From Bicyclus anynana (lineage: Eukaryota; Arthropoda; Insecta; Lepidoptera; Nymphalidae), in NCBI RefSeq assembly GCF_947172395.1, contig NC_069094.1:10406292-10470291 (forward strand): a stretch of 64,000 nucleotides of DNA. Direction: 5' to 3'. The notes beneath the pieces were generated by a model. It saw only the letters and a list, made by a program, of their open reading frames with translations. It was not told the DNA's origin and made no database searches. Below are positions 25,020 to 38,009 of this stretch, in pieces (position 1 is the first letter of the stretch; each line of letters begins with the position of its first letter). A program made the position numbers and the translations under genes.

Positions 25020-25330
25020 CGTGTTGCAGTAGGGCCGAGGTGGCACAGTTTCTTGTTTGAGTTATAAATCAATTTGTCCCAGTTAGATTAATGTCTTTAT
25101 GCGGCGCTACGTTGCCGTCGACGGTTTTTGCTTTCGAATGGCTGCGTTGCCAAATATTGTCGGGTTGCGTGTGTTACTCATACGAGCCGCAACCGCATGA
25201 GTTGCCGTTCGTGGCTACGTCGGCTTATCGCCTTTGTTGTGAGCTGTGACACTTTCTCGCTCTCAAATGACTTCGGAATGAAGATGACGTAATTAATTTG
25301 TGTTACAGCTTATTTTCACAGTTGCTCCAC
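25020..25330. promoter_or_regulatory. Repeat-free, moderately GC-rich block in rdx intron 1
   Basis: About 300 bp just downstream of the hAT element, with balanced composition, many CpGs and an ATF/CRE-like gatgacgtaat at about 25283. No recognisable exon or repeat. Candidate conserved non-coding element. Confidence 0.22.
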
Positions 25331-25834
25331 ACTTTAGCTGCCCTAAAATTTGCTGTTAAAATAAAAATTATTACCGTTGCAAATGCGACTTTAATAATAT
25401 AGGCATTGAGTTCATTTTACATCGTGTATCCATACTCAGATTTCGAGCGTGCAAATCTTATACGAAGGGAATCGTTCCCCGGTACGGGTACTCGAGTCCC
25501 GCTCACGTATGTGCATTGCATAATCGCACCGCGTAAAGTCTCGCTCTTTGTATTTAAAACGTGTTAGTGTCTACGTAATCGTTTCAAAATAATTTTACTG
25601 CCAACGCCGTGGGTACGTCACGCCGTAATTTGCACATAACTATGTCTTTAGCACAGATAGTTATATAATTATATGGTAACGGTTAATGTTTTAAATTGTA
25701 ACCATGTTCTCACCAAGGCAAGGAACTTTAGTCTGTATAGTGATACATATTATATTAGACTGGCCAAATTACTTCGCAAATAATTAAAGCTTTTTTTGTC
25801 TGATGGTAATTTAATATACGGGCCATATCTGTCG

Positions 25835-26035
25835 CAGAACAGATAGCCGCTAAGGCAGACGTGTTCTGGAATTGAGACCACGTACCAAGCGCAGTGTAGG
25901 ACGCCCTCCAGCTAGATGGTCCTACGACATCAAGAAGGGAAGTGGCTGGATGATGAAGGCGGAGGATTGTGTGTGGTGGTGCGCTCTCGGAAAGGCCTAT
26001 GTCCAGCAGTTGATGGATACAGGCTGTAGATGAAA
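25835..26035 (+). pseudogene. RTE-like C-terminal fragment, old
   Basis: The + strand reads VLELRPRTKRSVGRPP-like, then RWSYDIKKGSGWMMKAEDC and KAYVQQLMDTGC. Frame breaks throughout. The 110-codon minus-strand open frame here is its antisense. Confidence 0.78.
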
Positions 26036-26741
26036 ATAAGTACCCGAGAAGACTCGGCACCTTTACTTGCTCTTTAGGAAATGTCATACATATTGTTAAA
26101 CTATTTTATAAACGAAAATCCGAGCAAGGTTTTTGGTCCGAATCTATTCGAGCCTGTGAAATGAGCTTGCAGTAAATGACCTACGTGGCAACTAACGGTT
26201 CTTTTTTATAGACCACATAATATTTATGTAGATAAGTTGTTTACCAAAGTTTCAAACTAACTGAGGCATTGGGCTTAGTACCATCTAAAGATTCCATAAA
26301 AATATTGATTTGTTTTCTTTAAGTAAACATAAATAATATTTAAAATTATCAATGTTTTAGGGAGATTAACGAACAAAACTTGGTTTTTATGTAGAATATT
26401 TAATAGTTTTTTATAGACAAATTTAACTTATTAGCTGTTTTCCACGACTTTTTCCGCGAATCTCGTGCCGCTGCGTATTTCAGGTTTAAAACTATAGCGA
26501 TAGAAAAAAATCTATTTAGGTCTATAATATATGCGACAAATTCTATCTTGATCGTTTAAACTGTACTAGATATACAAATGGTGTCCTTAACTAAATCGAG
26601 TTTATTTTATATAATATGTATAAATGTATGTTTATCTATATTACTTGCCTAAGTACCTACTTATAAAAACGTATTGTAAAGAAATATTCCTGCTAAGTGT
26701 TGCTCTGGTTTAGGTGATGTTTTCAATTGTCCCGTCAAATA

Positions 26742-27092
26742 TGCAGGATGCTGGAGATTATTTCCCATAACTCTGGTTATATAATTTACCGATAATTAAT
26801 TAAAAATGTCCAAAGAACATGTGTTCTAAAATTAATATTTTCTGAGTAAATATTTTGTAAATAGATCTTAAAATGTGTCCCTTATACGCATCCATATAAT
26901 TATGACGTAGCTAAATTTTAAAATGCAAGTATTTTAAAAGGCGTGTGTTACACGGATAGTCGGAATTAATTGAATTACTTAAATTATTAATTAAAAAATA
27001 TAAGTTATGCAGTTCGGCTCCTATAAATGGACTCATCAACACCTTAAATATAAGAAGTTATGGGAAATACTCACATATACAACATCCTGTAT
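26742..27092 (-). mobile_element. MITE, copy 2, complete
   Basis: Terminal inverted repeats CAGGATG...TATTTCCCATAACT at both ends in opposite orientation, with small indels between the blocks. The inside is the reverse complement of 7985-8333. About 350 bp, no coding capacity. Confidence 0.82.
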
Positions 27093-27164
27093 AAATAGTA
27101 TGAAATTTGTCCACCCAATATAAGGTTACCCAGAGTTACTCAGAACCAGATAGCAGCAGCCGAT

Positions 27165-27320
27165 GGTCAAAAGTTCAACCGCTCGGACGGTTCGCGTTCC
27201 GTGCGTGAATTGCTTCGTCCTCGGCCTCGAGGCGTCGCTTCCGCCTCGGAGCTTATCCTCGCTCCGCGTTGCCCATGATTATCTTTTTGCTGCGAGCCTT
27301 CGTCCTAGGCCATCTTGCCG
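27165..27320. promoter_or_regulatory. GC-rich island in rdx intron 1 with a YY1/Pho-like site
   Basis: A sharp 150-bp island of CpG-rich sequence (ctcggcctcgaggcgtcgc) between two MITEs. Near its right end, ccatcttgccg is a match on the minus strand to the YY1/Pleiohomeotic core (AAGATGG). No coding potential recognised. It could be an intronic promoter or enhancer. Confidence 0.27.
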
Positions 27321-27411
27321 TAATAAATAACATTTGCATATTTGCTTTCTAGGTATAATCAGCAAACCGCGCGCTCGTCTTGGTTGAAGTACGTAACACT
27401 TTGATTATCGG

Positions 27412-27637
27412 TAGTAACTCGATTAACCGGACCTCAATACGGATTCGCGATTGTCCGGATTACCGAGTGTGATCGAGTAAGTCTTGACAATCTCATGCGG
27501 AAGCATTTCAGACCTTGGAAACTACTATGAAAAGGTTGGGAGATAAGTAATATGTATGTAATATTATTTTTTTTTTATAAATTTTGATTTTCTGAATGTT
27601 TTATGACACTGAATTAGTCCGGTTAATCGAGTTACTG
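27412..27637. mobile_element. pogo/Tigger-like MITE
   Basis: Perfect 20-bp inverted repeats (27413-27432 and 27617-27636) reading AGTAACTCGATTAACCGGAC, which resemble the CAGT..CTCGATTA.CCGGA ends of pogo-group Tc1/mariner elements. The right end keeps the terminal C; at the left it is T. About 226 bp, no transposase. Confidence 0.78.
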
Positions 27638-27789
27638 CTGTTTATTACAAACAATTTTATACTTATAAATAGTTAGTTTATGATAGTTAGGTTAAAGGTT
27701 GTACAATATTAAAACACACTGTTCAGTGAACAATTGTCGTGTGATAAGGAAGGAATTCTCACCTTTACATTTGGTCTCTGTAAGGTTCA

Positions 27790-28200
27790 AGATCACGAAT
27801 AAATAAATATTTTCATATAAATATTGCTTACTTTACATTAATACTTGAAGAGAAAACTTCAAGCTAAAATGATATGTGTGAATAAAATTTAAAATTTTGA
27901 AAAAAACCCCGAAGGTCATGAAGTTATTAATTACACATTCGATCAAGTGATCAGTCTTCTCTTTCAGTGCAATTTCATTTGAGACCCCACTTGAGTATAT
28001 TTGCAGATATTCCACCACAACTTTTAAATGGCTCAATCGATTTTCATCAAACATGTCTAAGAACACTTTGCACATAAATCACCTTTAATACAAAAAAAAA
28101 ACTAAATTGAAATCGCTTCATCCGTTCGGGAGTTATGGTGCCATAGACAGACAGACAGACAGGTCAAACGTTTTAACACCCCTTTTCGCGTTGAGGGTTA
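27790..28200 (+). repeat. Interspersed repeat ending with (CAGA)n and ttagaggttaaaa-like tail
   Basis: The 3' part (cgggagttatggtgcc, four CAGA units, gtcaaacg...aacacccctttt...gagggttaaaa) is a repeat style I know from lepidopteran DNA. Left boundary and class are uncertain. Confidence 0.45.
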
Positions 28201-28642
28201 AAAATAGGCTGATAATGATGAATATATTATCATGACCCCAGTTACTCCGGAGTTTCAAGACAACCCTTACCTAAAGACCCTTAGTATTTTATTTTATAGT
28301 TTTATAGTAATAGCTTTGATATTTTATAGTGTCTTTCGAAGGGTGATACTTTTAGCTTTTATAACTTATGAAAGCTCTGACCATTTTATTCTTTCGTTAT
28401 ACGTATTTTCAGCTTCAAAGACAATTACTGAATCAACTGAACATGTGGAATGTGTATAGGATACGATGCATGGAAGGTTAAATGGAACCGTTTATCAGTG
28501 CCACGTGTAATCTCAAGGCTCAAATACCATTATAGATTTTTATCTATAAAAGTAGAAATATTTTTTTCCGGTGTGACGCGAACAAAGGTGTTGACGTGTT
28601 TCACAATCCTCTGATATACGCAAGGGCTAATAGGCATTCGCT

Positions 28643-28680
28643 GATAAATACCTCTTCGCGACCTCCAAGAGGAATTTATC
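28643..28680. repeat. Short hairpin, 14-bp stem
   Basis: gataaatacctctt pairs with aagaggaatttatc (13 of 14), loop cgcgacctcc. Too short for a normal pre-miRNA. Confidence 0.6.
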
Positions 28681-29706
28681 TGCAGATATTAGAACTTACA
28701 GCATGTCTGAATGTGTGGGTTGTTGCAAATCACAGAAACAGGGTAAGATAATAGATAAAAACTTGTATTGCGTCGATCGTTGATCGTTAGATGGGTCTCA
28801 AAGCGTCGCGGAATTGTCATTGGTTTCGCACATTGAGTACGTCGCCACTCGTAACACATTTCTCTTTATTCATGTTGTGGCTTGTGTTTTTACACTTCCA
28901 AAATGAACGAAGGCATAAGGAATTAAAATAAGAAAAAACAGTAAATATTTTTTTAAGTCCACGTCCACTCACAGCATGCGCTTGTTACGTACTAAGATAA
29001 GATGTGCGTGCACGTCTTTGGGTAATGACATAAAATTGTGCTTTCTTTAATATGGAGGGGCCCATCTAACGATTTATATCGACGTTGTATTGTATGTAAC
29101 TTGTAATGCAGCTTCTTAACTTTTTCATTTGGTTTCTGGTCAGATATTATTTTGTCAGCGGTAAGGCCGTATTTTTTTTTAATTTTGCAAATTTTTTCAT
29201 GTAGATATTGTAACTAAAAATCTTATAATATTGCTCGTATTATAGAGCACTAATTATGTAAGCTATTTTTTTCTGGTTATACTTTTCATATCCATCCAAT
29301 ACACAAACTTAATGCATAATAAATCAAAAATCCTTCTTAAAAAGTCGTGACGTCATTAATCATTATGAAAAGTGACTGAAATGATTTCTCTCGTTAATGT
29401 ATATACAATATACATAATAAATAATAATACTAAACTTTTTGTGTGTCAATTTAAAATAGTTATGTAAATGTAATATTAATATTATAATAATTATGTAGAT
29501 ATGTAAATTGAAATTATATTATTTATGCGTACTAGTGGACGCCATCAACTAGCATAAAATGTTATTGCAAATCTCATTCTTGAAAAGCGGCTCATCGTTT
29601 CAGTTCTTGAAAAAGTAACAGACAGACGTACTGTACCTACTACGTTATTTACAATATTAGTATGGATTATGTCACATATAAATTAAATTACACGCATTCT
29701 CAACAG

Positions 29707-29972
29707 TTCATCATCATCATTATCAACCCATATTCGGCTCACTGATGAGCACGAGTGTAGTCTCAGAATGAGAGGGGTTTGGCCAATAATCCACCACGCT
29801 GGCCCAATGCGCATCCGTATGCAATTTTCTTTCACCGTTTGAGACACGTGATATTTAATTTCTTAAAATGCACGGAACTGAAAAGTTGGAGGTACATACC
29901 CTGAGCCGGATTAGAATCGACGCCCTCCGGAATCGGAGTCAGAGGTCATATCTACTGGGCTATCACGGCTCA
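29707..29972 (-). mobile_element. SINE family C with tRNA-like head
   Basis: The most complete copy. On the minus strand it starts gagccgtgatagcccagtag (box A TAGCCCAGTAG, 29952-29962) with a decayed box B near 29908-29918. It continues through tgcattttaagaaattaaat and gtgagccgaatatgggtt to an ATGATGATG tail. Confidence 0.85.
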
Positions 29973-30639
29973 TTCACATCACAACAGTTATGCCAGCTGA
30001 ATTAGGTTAGCTCGCGCGACGTCATCGCACCGGCCCACTAAGGTCGTGACGTAGTCAATTCTCCAAGCCTGACGATAGCTATTCGATTCCCAGCGAGGTT
30101 ACACGACTAAGGTTAGGCTTCTTATTTCCTTAAAATATTGGCTTTCCAAAGAGACTGGCAGTCACTTTTTGCAACGGGACCATTTCGGCCTTTAGACGAG
30201 TACGTGTTTTGAACAAGTTGTATACCGTGGTTATATTTGCTATTCATTTCATACTTTCAATACGATGGCTGGATATTTTAATCAGTATTCGATGTCTTAT
30301 GGATCATAAATTAAACTAGCTTAAGCTTACATCAAATAAGCATTGCAACTTTTAAAATTTTAGTAGAACGATTGTCGTATATAGAAACTTATTAAATGAA
30401 GTAAATGTTTAGTGCTTTGAACTTACTCTAGGGTTCTAGGGTTCAGTTAAAAGCGACCGAGTTAGCGAATGTAACGGCAGAGCTGTGTAGCAAGGATTGG
30501 TTAACGTCTATGATCACTTTTCACAGTTCGAATAATTATACGAGTAGGTAAATTTTGTTTTCATAATGTAAAACAGCAACACCTTTAGCATCTATAAAAC
30601 ACTTACAATATTTTTAGCTTTACCTTACCTTACCTTATC

Positions 30640-30812
30640 AGCTGATAGACGTCCACTGCTGGACATAGGCCTCTTGCATGGACCTCCAAGCTCAACGATC
30701 TCGAGCCGCCAGCATCCAGCGGCTCACTGCAACCCGCTTGATATCCTCGGTCCATCTAGTGGGGGGTCGCCCAACACTGCGCTTTCCGGTGCGGGGTCGC
30801 CATTCCAGCACT
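30640..30812 (-). pseudogene. RTE-like C-terminal fragment, well preserved
   Basis: Minus strand reads VLEWRPRTGKRSVGRPPTRW, then DIKRVAVSRWMLAARDR and a single frame to the terminal AYVQQWTSIS. The best-preserved C-terminus of this family in the window. Confidence 0.87.
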
Positions 30813-30819
30813 AAGAGTA

Positions 30820-33800
30820 TACTTTTACAGCTTTACTAACAGTATACTTATTAATAATGTTAGCATTTCATTTATTACTTTAGATAGATAACCCGCTGAA
30901 CTGCTAAATTATAATACTATGTATTGTTGCACAACTGAGCTATCCGCGCAATCCTGCTTACATAACTGTGGTTTCGATTTGCATCTTCTTTTAGGGTTTC
31001 CATGAAAGTAGAATGATAGTTGCGACATTATTACGGATCCCAAAGACGATTTATTTGTGATTGTTAACTCGTTACGTCAGTGAAATTACCTTGAAAAGAA
31101 AAGAAACTTGAAATTGTTTATTTAGTTCATCATCATTATCACCCTGCTAGGCAATGGCTTCGACAAGGAAATTTGTGATTACGTTGATTTGTGAAAACAG
31201 ATTTGCAGATTCCCTGTGACCGTGACCCGGGATCGACGATATAACTTGCTCTTCAAGGCACGTGGCATCAGACAACCATCATGGCTTTTGAAAGATTTTC
31301 CCACAACGAAAACTGATGATTTAGCATTTATGTCACCTAGCCCTAATTGATGCAACTTTTATCCCTCTCGAATTCCTCAGAATTGAAAAACATAAATTAA
31401 ATTATATGTCACAAGCTGACGTTTTGCGGTTTTTACTGACTTGCTTAGTTTCCGTAGAAATATGGGTAATAAAATATAATCTACTCAGCTGTATATTGTA
31501 GCTTCTCTATGGTGAAAGAATTTTTAAAAATCAGTTCAGTGGTTTAACTTGACATACAAACTTATTTTTGCATTTATGATATAGTTATGAATTCGCCTTT
31601 ACGTATTTGTGATTGACATCAGTGTAGCATTGACAGTCACAAACGATCTTTAGGATCCGATCGACAGTCATCAGCACAGTAAAAAGAAAGCTATGATTGA
31701 TGACAAGAGAGTATAATCTAGACCATGGCGATCGATTTTTATCTGAACAATTTCAGATTTCTCATTTTTTTCGTCTGTTCGTTACTGTTTTTATTTAACT
31801 TTCATCTACAGACGATCATAACGATTGAAAAACGATGATAATTAATTAATTATTCGTAATCAACGAGTACAATATCGTAATTTTATTAAACAGAAAGGAG
31901 GATTCACTTTTACAACTATTAGATATATTTAGTTTCAGATATTTTTACCTGTAAAGATTTGCAGCAAGTTAACATGTGATAAATTTATAGAAAAATAAAA
32001 AATAAAAATAGATAATCACGTTCCATTATCGTTACTTTGAGTCATTATGTCACGTATTTAAAAGATAAAAAGTTTCGTAACTATATTGCTTTTTAAAATC
32101 GACACTCGAGCTCGTAACTAAATTATTGTCGTAAAAGATGATAATGTAATCTTTTATATTAGTATCGCCTTGAAAAATATAATTACGAGATTCAAGAGCA
32201 TGATTCCACGCTTACGTATGTAATCTATGTTGTTTCAAACACTACGTTTACATGTAAAAGAAGATTTGTTTGTATATTTACAGACTTACTTACGTAATGG
32301 CATACTAACATCTCTTATTTGTCAGTCAATGTTCACTGCGAGAAAACATTATCAATGTATATATAGGTATATAGTGATGTTTAGTATAAAATAAATGTAG
32401 TAAGTATACTATTAGATACCTAATACATTCTTACATTTTGCGCACTTAATTCCTACGAGTAAGTATTAATAAAATTAACACGTCTGAGAACGAATCTATT
32501 CAGACAAGCTGTGCATAAAACACTTCGAAGTTTAAAAAATTGATTCACTTAATACTTGCGAGTAAAAATGGCAATTTTAGAGGTTTTAAAAAGGTAAAGC
32601 GTAATTCGCTTGCTCTCAAAATTTCTATATTATTAGGCTTGCATTACAATTTACAACTGCATTAATATAGCCTGTTCTTTACGCCCACTCATGCGGAGCA
32701 AACAGCCCAGTAGGTAGGTGCAGTGTCACCTTGTGCAGTTTGAACATTTTAAGTGTGTGACCCCATCCAGATCTACAGTACAAGAATATAGCGCGCCATA
32801 ATTTGTCATTCAGTTTATACCCCTAATTTTGTGCACTTGATGGTAGTTCTTTGCCTTTCGTGTGGTAAAGCTGGAAACCAGTAATCAGAAGAAATACATA
32901 AATAGAAAACACAAAAATTGAAGCATTGCCTGATGGGGCTCGAAAGCATAGGAAGTAGAGATGGTAGCTGAAGAGTTTGTTTGTTTGGTTGAACGTACTG
33001 ATGTTGGGAATAAGGTTGGAATTTAATATAAAAATTAACAAACAATTTTGTTATGTATGTTATGTTGGATATTCCTTTTATCGAGGAAAGCTGTAGGCTA
33101 CGACCAATATGAGCGAAGCATCAATTAAAAATGTGGCAAGGCGGGAATACATTATTCGCTTAAACTTGCGCAAAAACATTTAAGTATGATAGAATATTTC
33201 CCTTTATTTTATAATTTTATAAAAAATCTTAGATATCTATTACGTAATTATTTTTGCAATTACGTGTTAATATCAACCTCGTAGAAGATTGTGTGAAACA
33301 TGCATTTGTATCGAAAGGTTTCCGTATTATTGGATCTTTTATACGTGTTCGTATTCAAGGCTGTCCTCCATTTATCTATATAGAAATGCACAGCGAATAC
33401 AAATAATATGTCATCGCACACGTGGCTCGTTCACTTTGAACGTCCTCGCGCATCTCGGCTCGGACAAATGAACACATCACCCGTAAGATTGTTTTATAAA
33501 TATAGCCATGCTTTATATTTTGACTTGATATTAAAGGAGAAACGCTTTTTCATGTAAAACTTTTGTGTATTAAATATAAATTAATATATAAAAGTTTATT
33601 TAAACAAGTTTTGTGCTAATTCACCAACCAAGTGTCAAGTTTGACTAATTTGTAGACGTGGGAGTCTGCACCGATTCGGTAGGCAGATCCTGCGAAGAAA
33701 TCATCAGTTGCTCTTTTAAAATCGTTATTCTTTACAATTTTTGTTATCATTATAATAAATAAATAATTCTACTTCTCGAGTAAAGACGAAAGTCGATCCA

Positions 33801-33900
33801 ATTACCTCCAAGCATAGAATAAATATGTTTTAACACATTATTTAAACTTATATAAATATGTGTTGGCAGGTCCATAACAGTCTTGGAGATCTTGTCATAG
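30820..33900. other. Intron 1, AT-rich, no recognised gene
   Basis: Only a faint repeat trace (agcttctctatggtgaaag, near 31500) is visible. Two overlapping minus-strand open frames at 32815-33045 lack domains. Confidence 0.5.
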
Positions 33901-33920
33901 TACACCCATATATATGAATA

Positions 33921-34068
33921 TGGGTTCCCGTAGGAATGTGGGGATAATATATATTATGGCGATAAATGGGCTGTCTGCAAGAATTTTTCAAATCAGACCA
34001 GTAGTTCCAGAGATTACCGCGTTCAAGCAAACAAACAAACTCTTCAGCTTTTTAATATTAGTATAGAT
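33921..34068 (-). mobile_element. Helitron-like element, family A fragment
   Basis: Contains cagtagttccagagatta, gcgttcaagcaaacaaac and the 5' end taatattagtataga at the right. Confidence 0.65.
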
Positions 34069-34207
34069 AGGTATACCTACTCAATTACAGACATGGTGCG
34101 ATCACAATGCTTATTAGCGCGGTCACCTTGCTCGTCCTCGCATCGCACATCTCGGACGAATAGAGGTGTTGTCGTTCGCTTCCGCGTCCGCCAGCGCGAA
34201 TCGTTCG

Positions 34208-34252
34208 CGTATATATATATACTATATATATATATTCTATATATATACCTAC
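34208..34252. repeat. (TA)n microsatellite
   Basis: Interrupted TA repeats with actata and ttctat breaks. Confidence 0.85.
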
Positions 34253-34414
34253 CTATCTACGCGCGCAACCTTGCCGTTACTGATTTGCCTACGAACAGGT
34301 CCAATAAGGCAATTTGTAAGTAAAATATCCTGCTTTAGGTACAGTAGGTACGTACAGATGTTTGACATTTACATTGTTTTTTTTTATATTTAATAATATT
34401 GCTACTATCCATTG

Positions 34415-34545
34415 TCTACACTAATATTATAATGTTGAAGAGTTCGTTTGGTTGTCACTACTAATCCCAGGAACTACTCGTTTTTAATTCATTTCAGTGT
34501 TTAGCAGCGCATTAATTGAGGCGATTGAAACCGCGAGGCAAAGCT
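34415..34545 (+). mobile_element. Helitron-like element, family A, internally deleted
   Basis: Starts tctacactaatattataatg, keeps caggaactactcg, and ends gaaaccgcgaggc. Shorter than other copies. Confidence 0.6.
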
Positions 34546-34637
34546 GCATAGTAAATATTAAAAATGCTATCTTAAGGTTTTTTTTTCTGTTACGTGTGAT
34601 GAAAGAATATCAAAACACACCTACTTACCCTTCCTTA

Positions 34638-34834
34638 TCTATATACTAATATTATAAAGAGGAAAGACTTGATTGTTTATTTGTTTGCATTGAATAGGTT
34701 CTGAAACTACTAAACAGATATGAAACATTATTTCACTGTTGGGAAGACACACTATCCCCGGGTGCTTATAGGCTATATATATTTTATTCCCGTATTCCTG
34801 GTATCTACGCGGGTGAAACCGCGTGGCAAGTGCT
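34638..34834 (+). mobile_element. Helitron-like element, family A, near complete
   Basis: Starts tctatatactaatattataa and has the 3' hairpin acgcgg / ccgcgt (34807-34824, loop gtgaaa). The CTAG end has decayed. Confidence 0.7.
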
Positions 34835-35825
34835 GTCTGCAAGTATCAAATAGAGTCGTTCATTCTTTTGCATTTTATAAATGACACCTACTCCTAAAAT
34901 GGAACCTTAATCCTTAATGTAATATGTTATGGTTTCCATACAATGTTAGCTATAGCTCTTTTGCATTAATAGAAACAACGTCATGCGTACATATAAGGAC
35001 AAACCTATGGTACCTTTCATCAAAGAGAAAAACATAATGACTTGCTGGTCGTCCATCATAAAACTATATAAAATTAACTTTACGAACGACGTCGCAGGCA
35101 TTTGTTAGTGCGTTTGTAAATCACCATAAATGAATTAGGAAGTGTATTGATATTAAAATATACATAAATATACTGTTAACGATTAGTATTATCAACGATT
35201 TAAGTGATAACATTGAATGTCTTTTTATGGTACTTGTACCAGAAATGGATAAAATATTCTTTGATTTGATTATATCTAAGTACATACTCGTAAGTACCTA
35301 CGCATTACATATATTTATTATATATAACAGTTAGGTTAGATGCACCATTTTGGCAATCACTATCTACAATTATAAATCGAAGAATTTGAATGATTCAATG
35401 TGGGTATACATTTATTTAATTATTTGTGTTAAATTACTAAATAATTATTGTGCATTATTAAAAAATATGTCCTTTTTGGCTGGACTTTCGGTCACTGAAA
35501 ATCGTGAGGTATATACATATGTATACCTAGGTCATTCGTCACAGTGTCAGAATTATGAATTTAATAAACGGACTAACAAACTCAACTTCCATCGACACTG
35601 CTTTATAAATTTGTACGAAAACTTGTTACCAAATAGAAAAAAAATATACACATACTTACGTGTGATGATAAATAATTACATATTCAACGTATTATAATTA
35701 TATTGTATTTAAGTCTGTAACAAGCTTTGACATTGAGAAGTTATTGTTACAAATTGCCACGGACCAAGACTATGACGAGTGCGGCAACCTTGGCTGTATC
35801 GTGTGTTTGATTATACCACGTCACA

Positions 35826-36966
35826 CCCACGGTTCTCTTTAACTGTATCTATGTGTTACCTAAACGTGCTCTCCGTAAATAAAACCCTAAACATTGTAAC
35901 TACGTTGGCAACACTCGTTTGCTCTCGGCAATTTTGTTGTTTCAAAACAGGCAACATTTAGAAACTGACTCAATACCATTGTAAACATATAAGATCAACA
36001 ATTTCAAAGACTAATTACCCCACGGTTCTCTTTAACTGTATCTATGTGTTACCTAAACGTGTTCTCCGTAAATATAACCCTTAACATTCTAGCTACGTTG
36101 GCAACACTCGTTTGCTCTCGGCAATTTTGTTGTTTCAAAACAGGCAACATTTAGAAACTGACTCAATACCATTGTAAACATATAAGATCAACAAATTCAA
36201 AGACTAATTACCCCACGGTTCTCTTTAACTGTATCTATGTGTTACCTAAACGTGTTCTCCGTAAATAAAACCCTAAACATTCTAGCTACGTTGGCAACAC
36301 TCGTTTGCTCTCGGCAATTTTGTTGTTTCAAAACAGGCAACATTTAGAAACTGACTTAATACCATTGTAAACACATAAGATCAACAAATTCAAAGACTAA
36401 TTACCCCACGCTTCTCTTTAACTGTATCTATGTGTTACCTAAACTTATTCTCCGCAAATAAAACCCTAAACATTCTAGCTACGTTGGCAACACTCGTTTG
36501 CTCTCGGCAATTTTGTTGTTTCAAAACAAGCAACATTTAGAAACTGACTTAATACCATTGTAAACACATAAGATCAACAAATTCAAAGACTAATAATTAC
36601 CCCACGGTTCTCTTTAACTGTATCTATGTGTTACCTAAACGTGTTCTCCGTAAATATAACCCTTAACATTCTAGCTACGTTGGCAACACTCGTTTGCTCT
36701 CGGCAATTTTGTTGTTTCAAAACAGGCAACATTTAGAAACTGACTTAATACCATTGTAAACACATAAGCTCAACAAATTCAAAGACTAATCACCCCACGG
36801 TTCCCTTTAACTGTATCTATGTGTTACCTAAACGTGTTCTCCGTAAATAAAACCCTAAACATTGTAACTACGTTGGCAACACTCGTTTGCTCTAGGTAAT
36901 TTTGATGTTTCAAAACAGGCAACATTTAGAAATTGACTCAATATCATTGTAAACACATAAGTTCAA
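35826..36966 (+). repeat. Six-copy tandem array, 193-bp unit
   Basis: The marker cacggttctctttaactg recurs at 35828, 36021, 36214, 36407 (one change), 36603 and 36796 (one change). Spacing is 193 bp except once 196, where TAA is added. Copies differ at only a few sites. The array ends abruptly on both sides in unrelated AT-rich DNA. No open frame is kept across units. Confidence 0.97.
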
Positions 36967-36969
36967 CTT

Positions 36970-38000
36970 TTTTAGAGATTTATTACTAGGTTACAATCAT
37001 TAGTCTGTATTATTATCATTTAAGATTAAAAAGCTAAATGTAAATAACATTACTTATGGAAAATGGAGTTAAAAAACAGTACACAATAAAAATAATTAAG
37101 ATCGAGACAGGTAAACAATAACTGTCTTGATTTTCATGCAGTTTTCAACAGATATCTTAAAGAAAGCTTGGCTTAATCTTAAATACATTATAGGATTCTT
37201 CTCAGGGAAATTTCAGGGAAATCTTTGTGATCGAAATATAGAAAATAATAAAAAAAAAACTGATAAATCGCAGTTATTTCTTGAGTGAAAACTTAAAAAC
37301 CTCGGTTCCGGTCTGTTATTTTCTAAACCCACTTTATAACAGAAATTGTGAACGGAGCCGCAGGCAACCGCATGTGTTACATAAGCAGTGAAATGCTGCC
37401 AACTTTTTTTAACTTCTATGCGGCATAAGCTTATAGTAAAAATATTTACTGTAAATTCTATTATAATTGGACCGTAGAGGTCAGACGAGGCAAAATAAGT
37501 TTACAATTTAATTCTTTCGCGCTATTTAAAATAACACTATGGAGTGACAGACAGACAGACGGTGTTAGAAAAACGTAATGTGGCAACAGTTCCCACATAT
37601 AAATATCAACCTCTATTTATCCTCGTCGAGTCATGACCTAAATGACATTTATGACCCAAGTGATAATTTTGGCAAAACATTTGGAGTATATTAGTGAAAT
37701 CAATTAATAAAGAAAAAATATAAAAATACATTATGTTGAAACTATAACCAGACTAATAACCAAAGCTTCTAATCCCTTATCTTATAATTCCGTTACCTTA
37801 CATTTCTTTTAAGTTTATAATGTTTTGTTTTACCCAAGAGTTGTTCATTTAAGTGACAAACCAAGTATAAACTTCTCTTCAATGACAGACCTATTATGTA
37901 TTCCTTGATTTGATTAGAAAAAGCTTACATATATAATAAACACACAAAAAATTTAAAAGAATTATTCTGTAATGTCAAGAAACAGTTCCATAGCAGTTTT
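36970..38000. other. Intron 1, AT-rich, nothing recognised
   Basis: A short (CAGA)n run near 37547-37560 may be the end of an old repeat. Confidence 0.45.
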
Positions 38001-38009
38001 ATAACAACA

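Noticed and set aside
25755..26087. 110-codon minus-strand open frame
   Set aside because: Antisense to an RTE-like fragment on the + strand.
28643..28680. Possible microRNA hairpin
   Set aside because: The stem is only 14 bp with a 10-nt loop, too short for a pre-miRNA.
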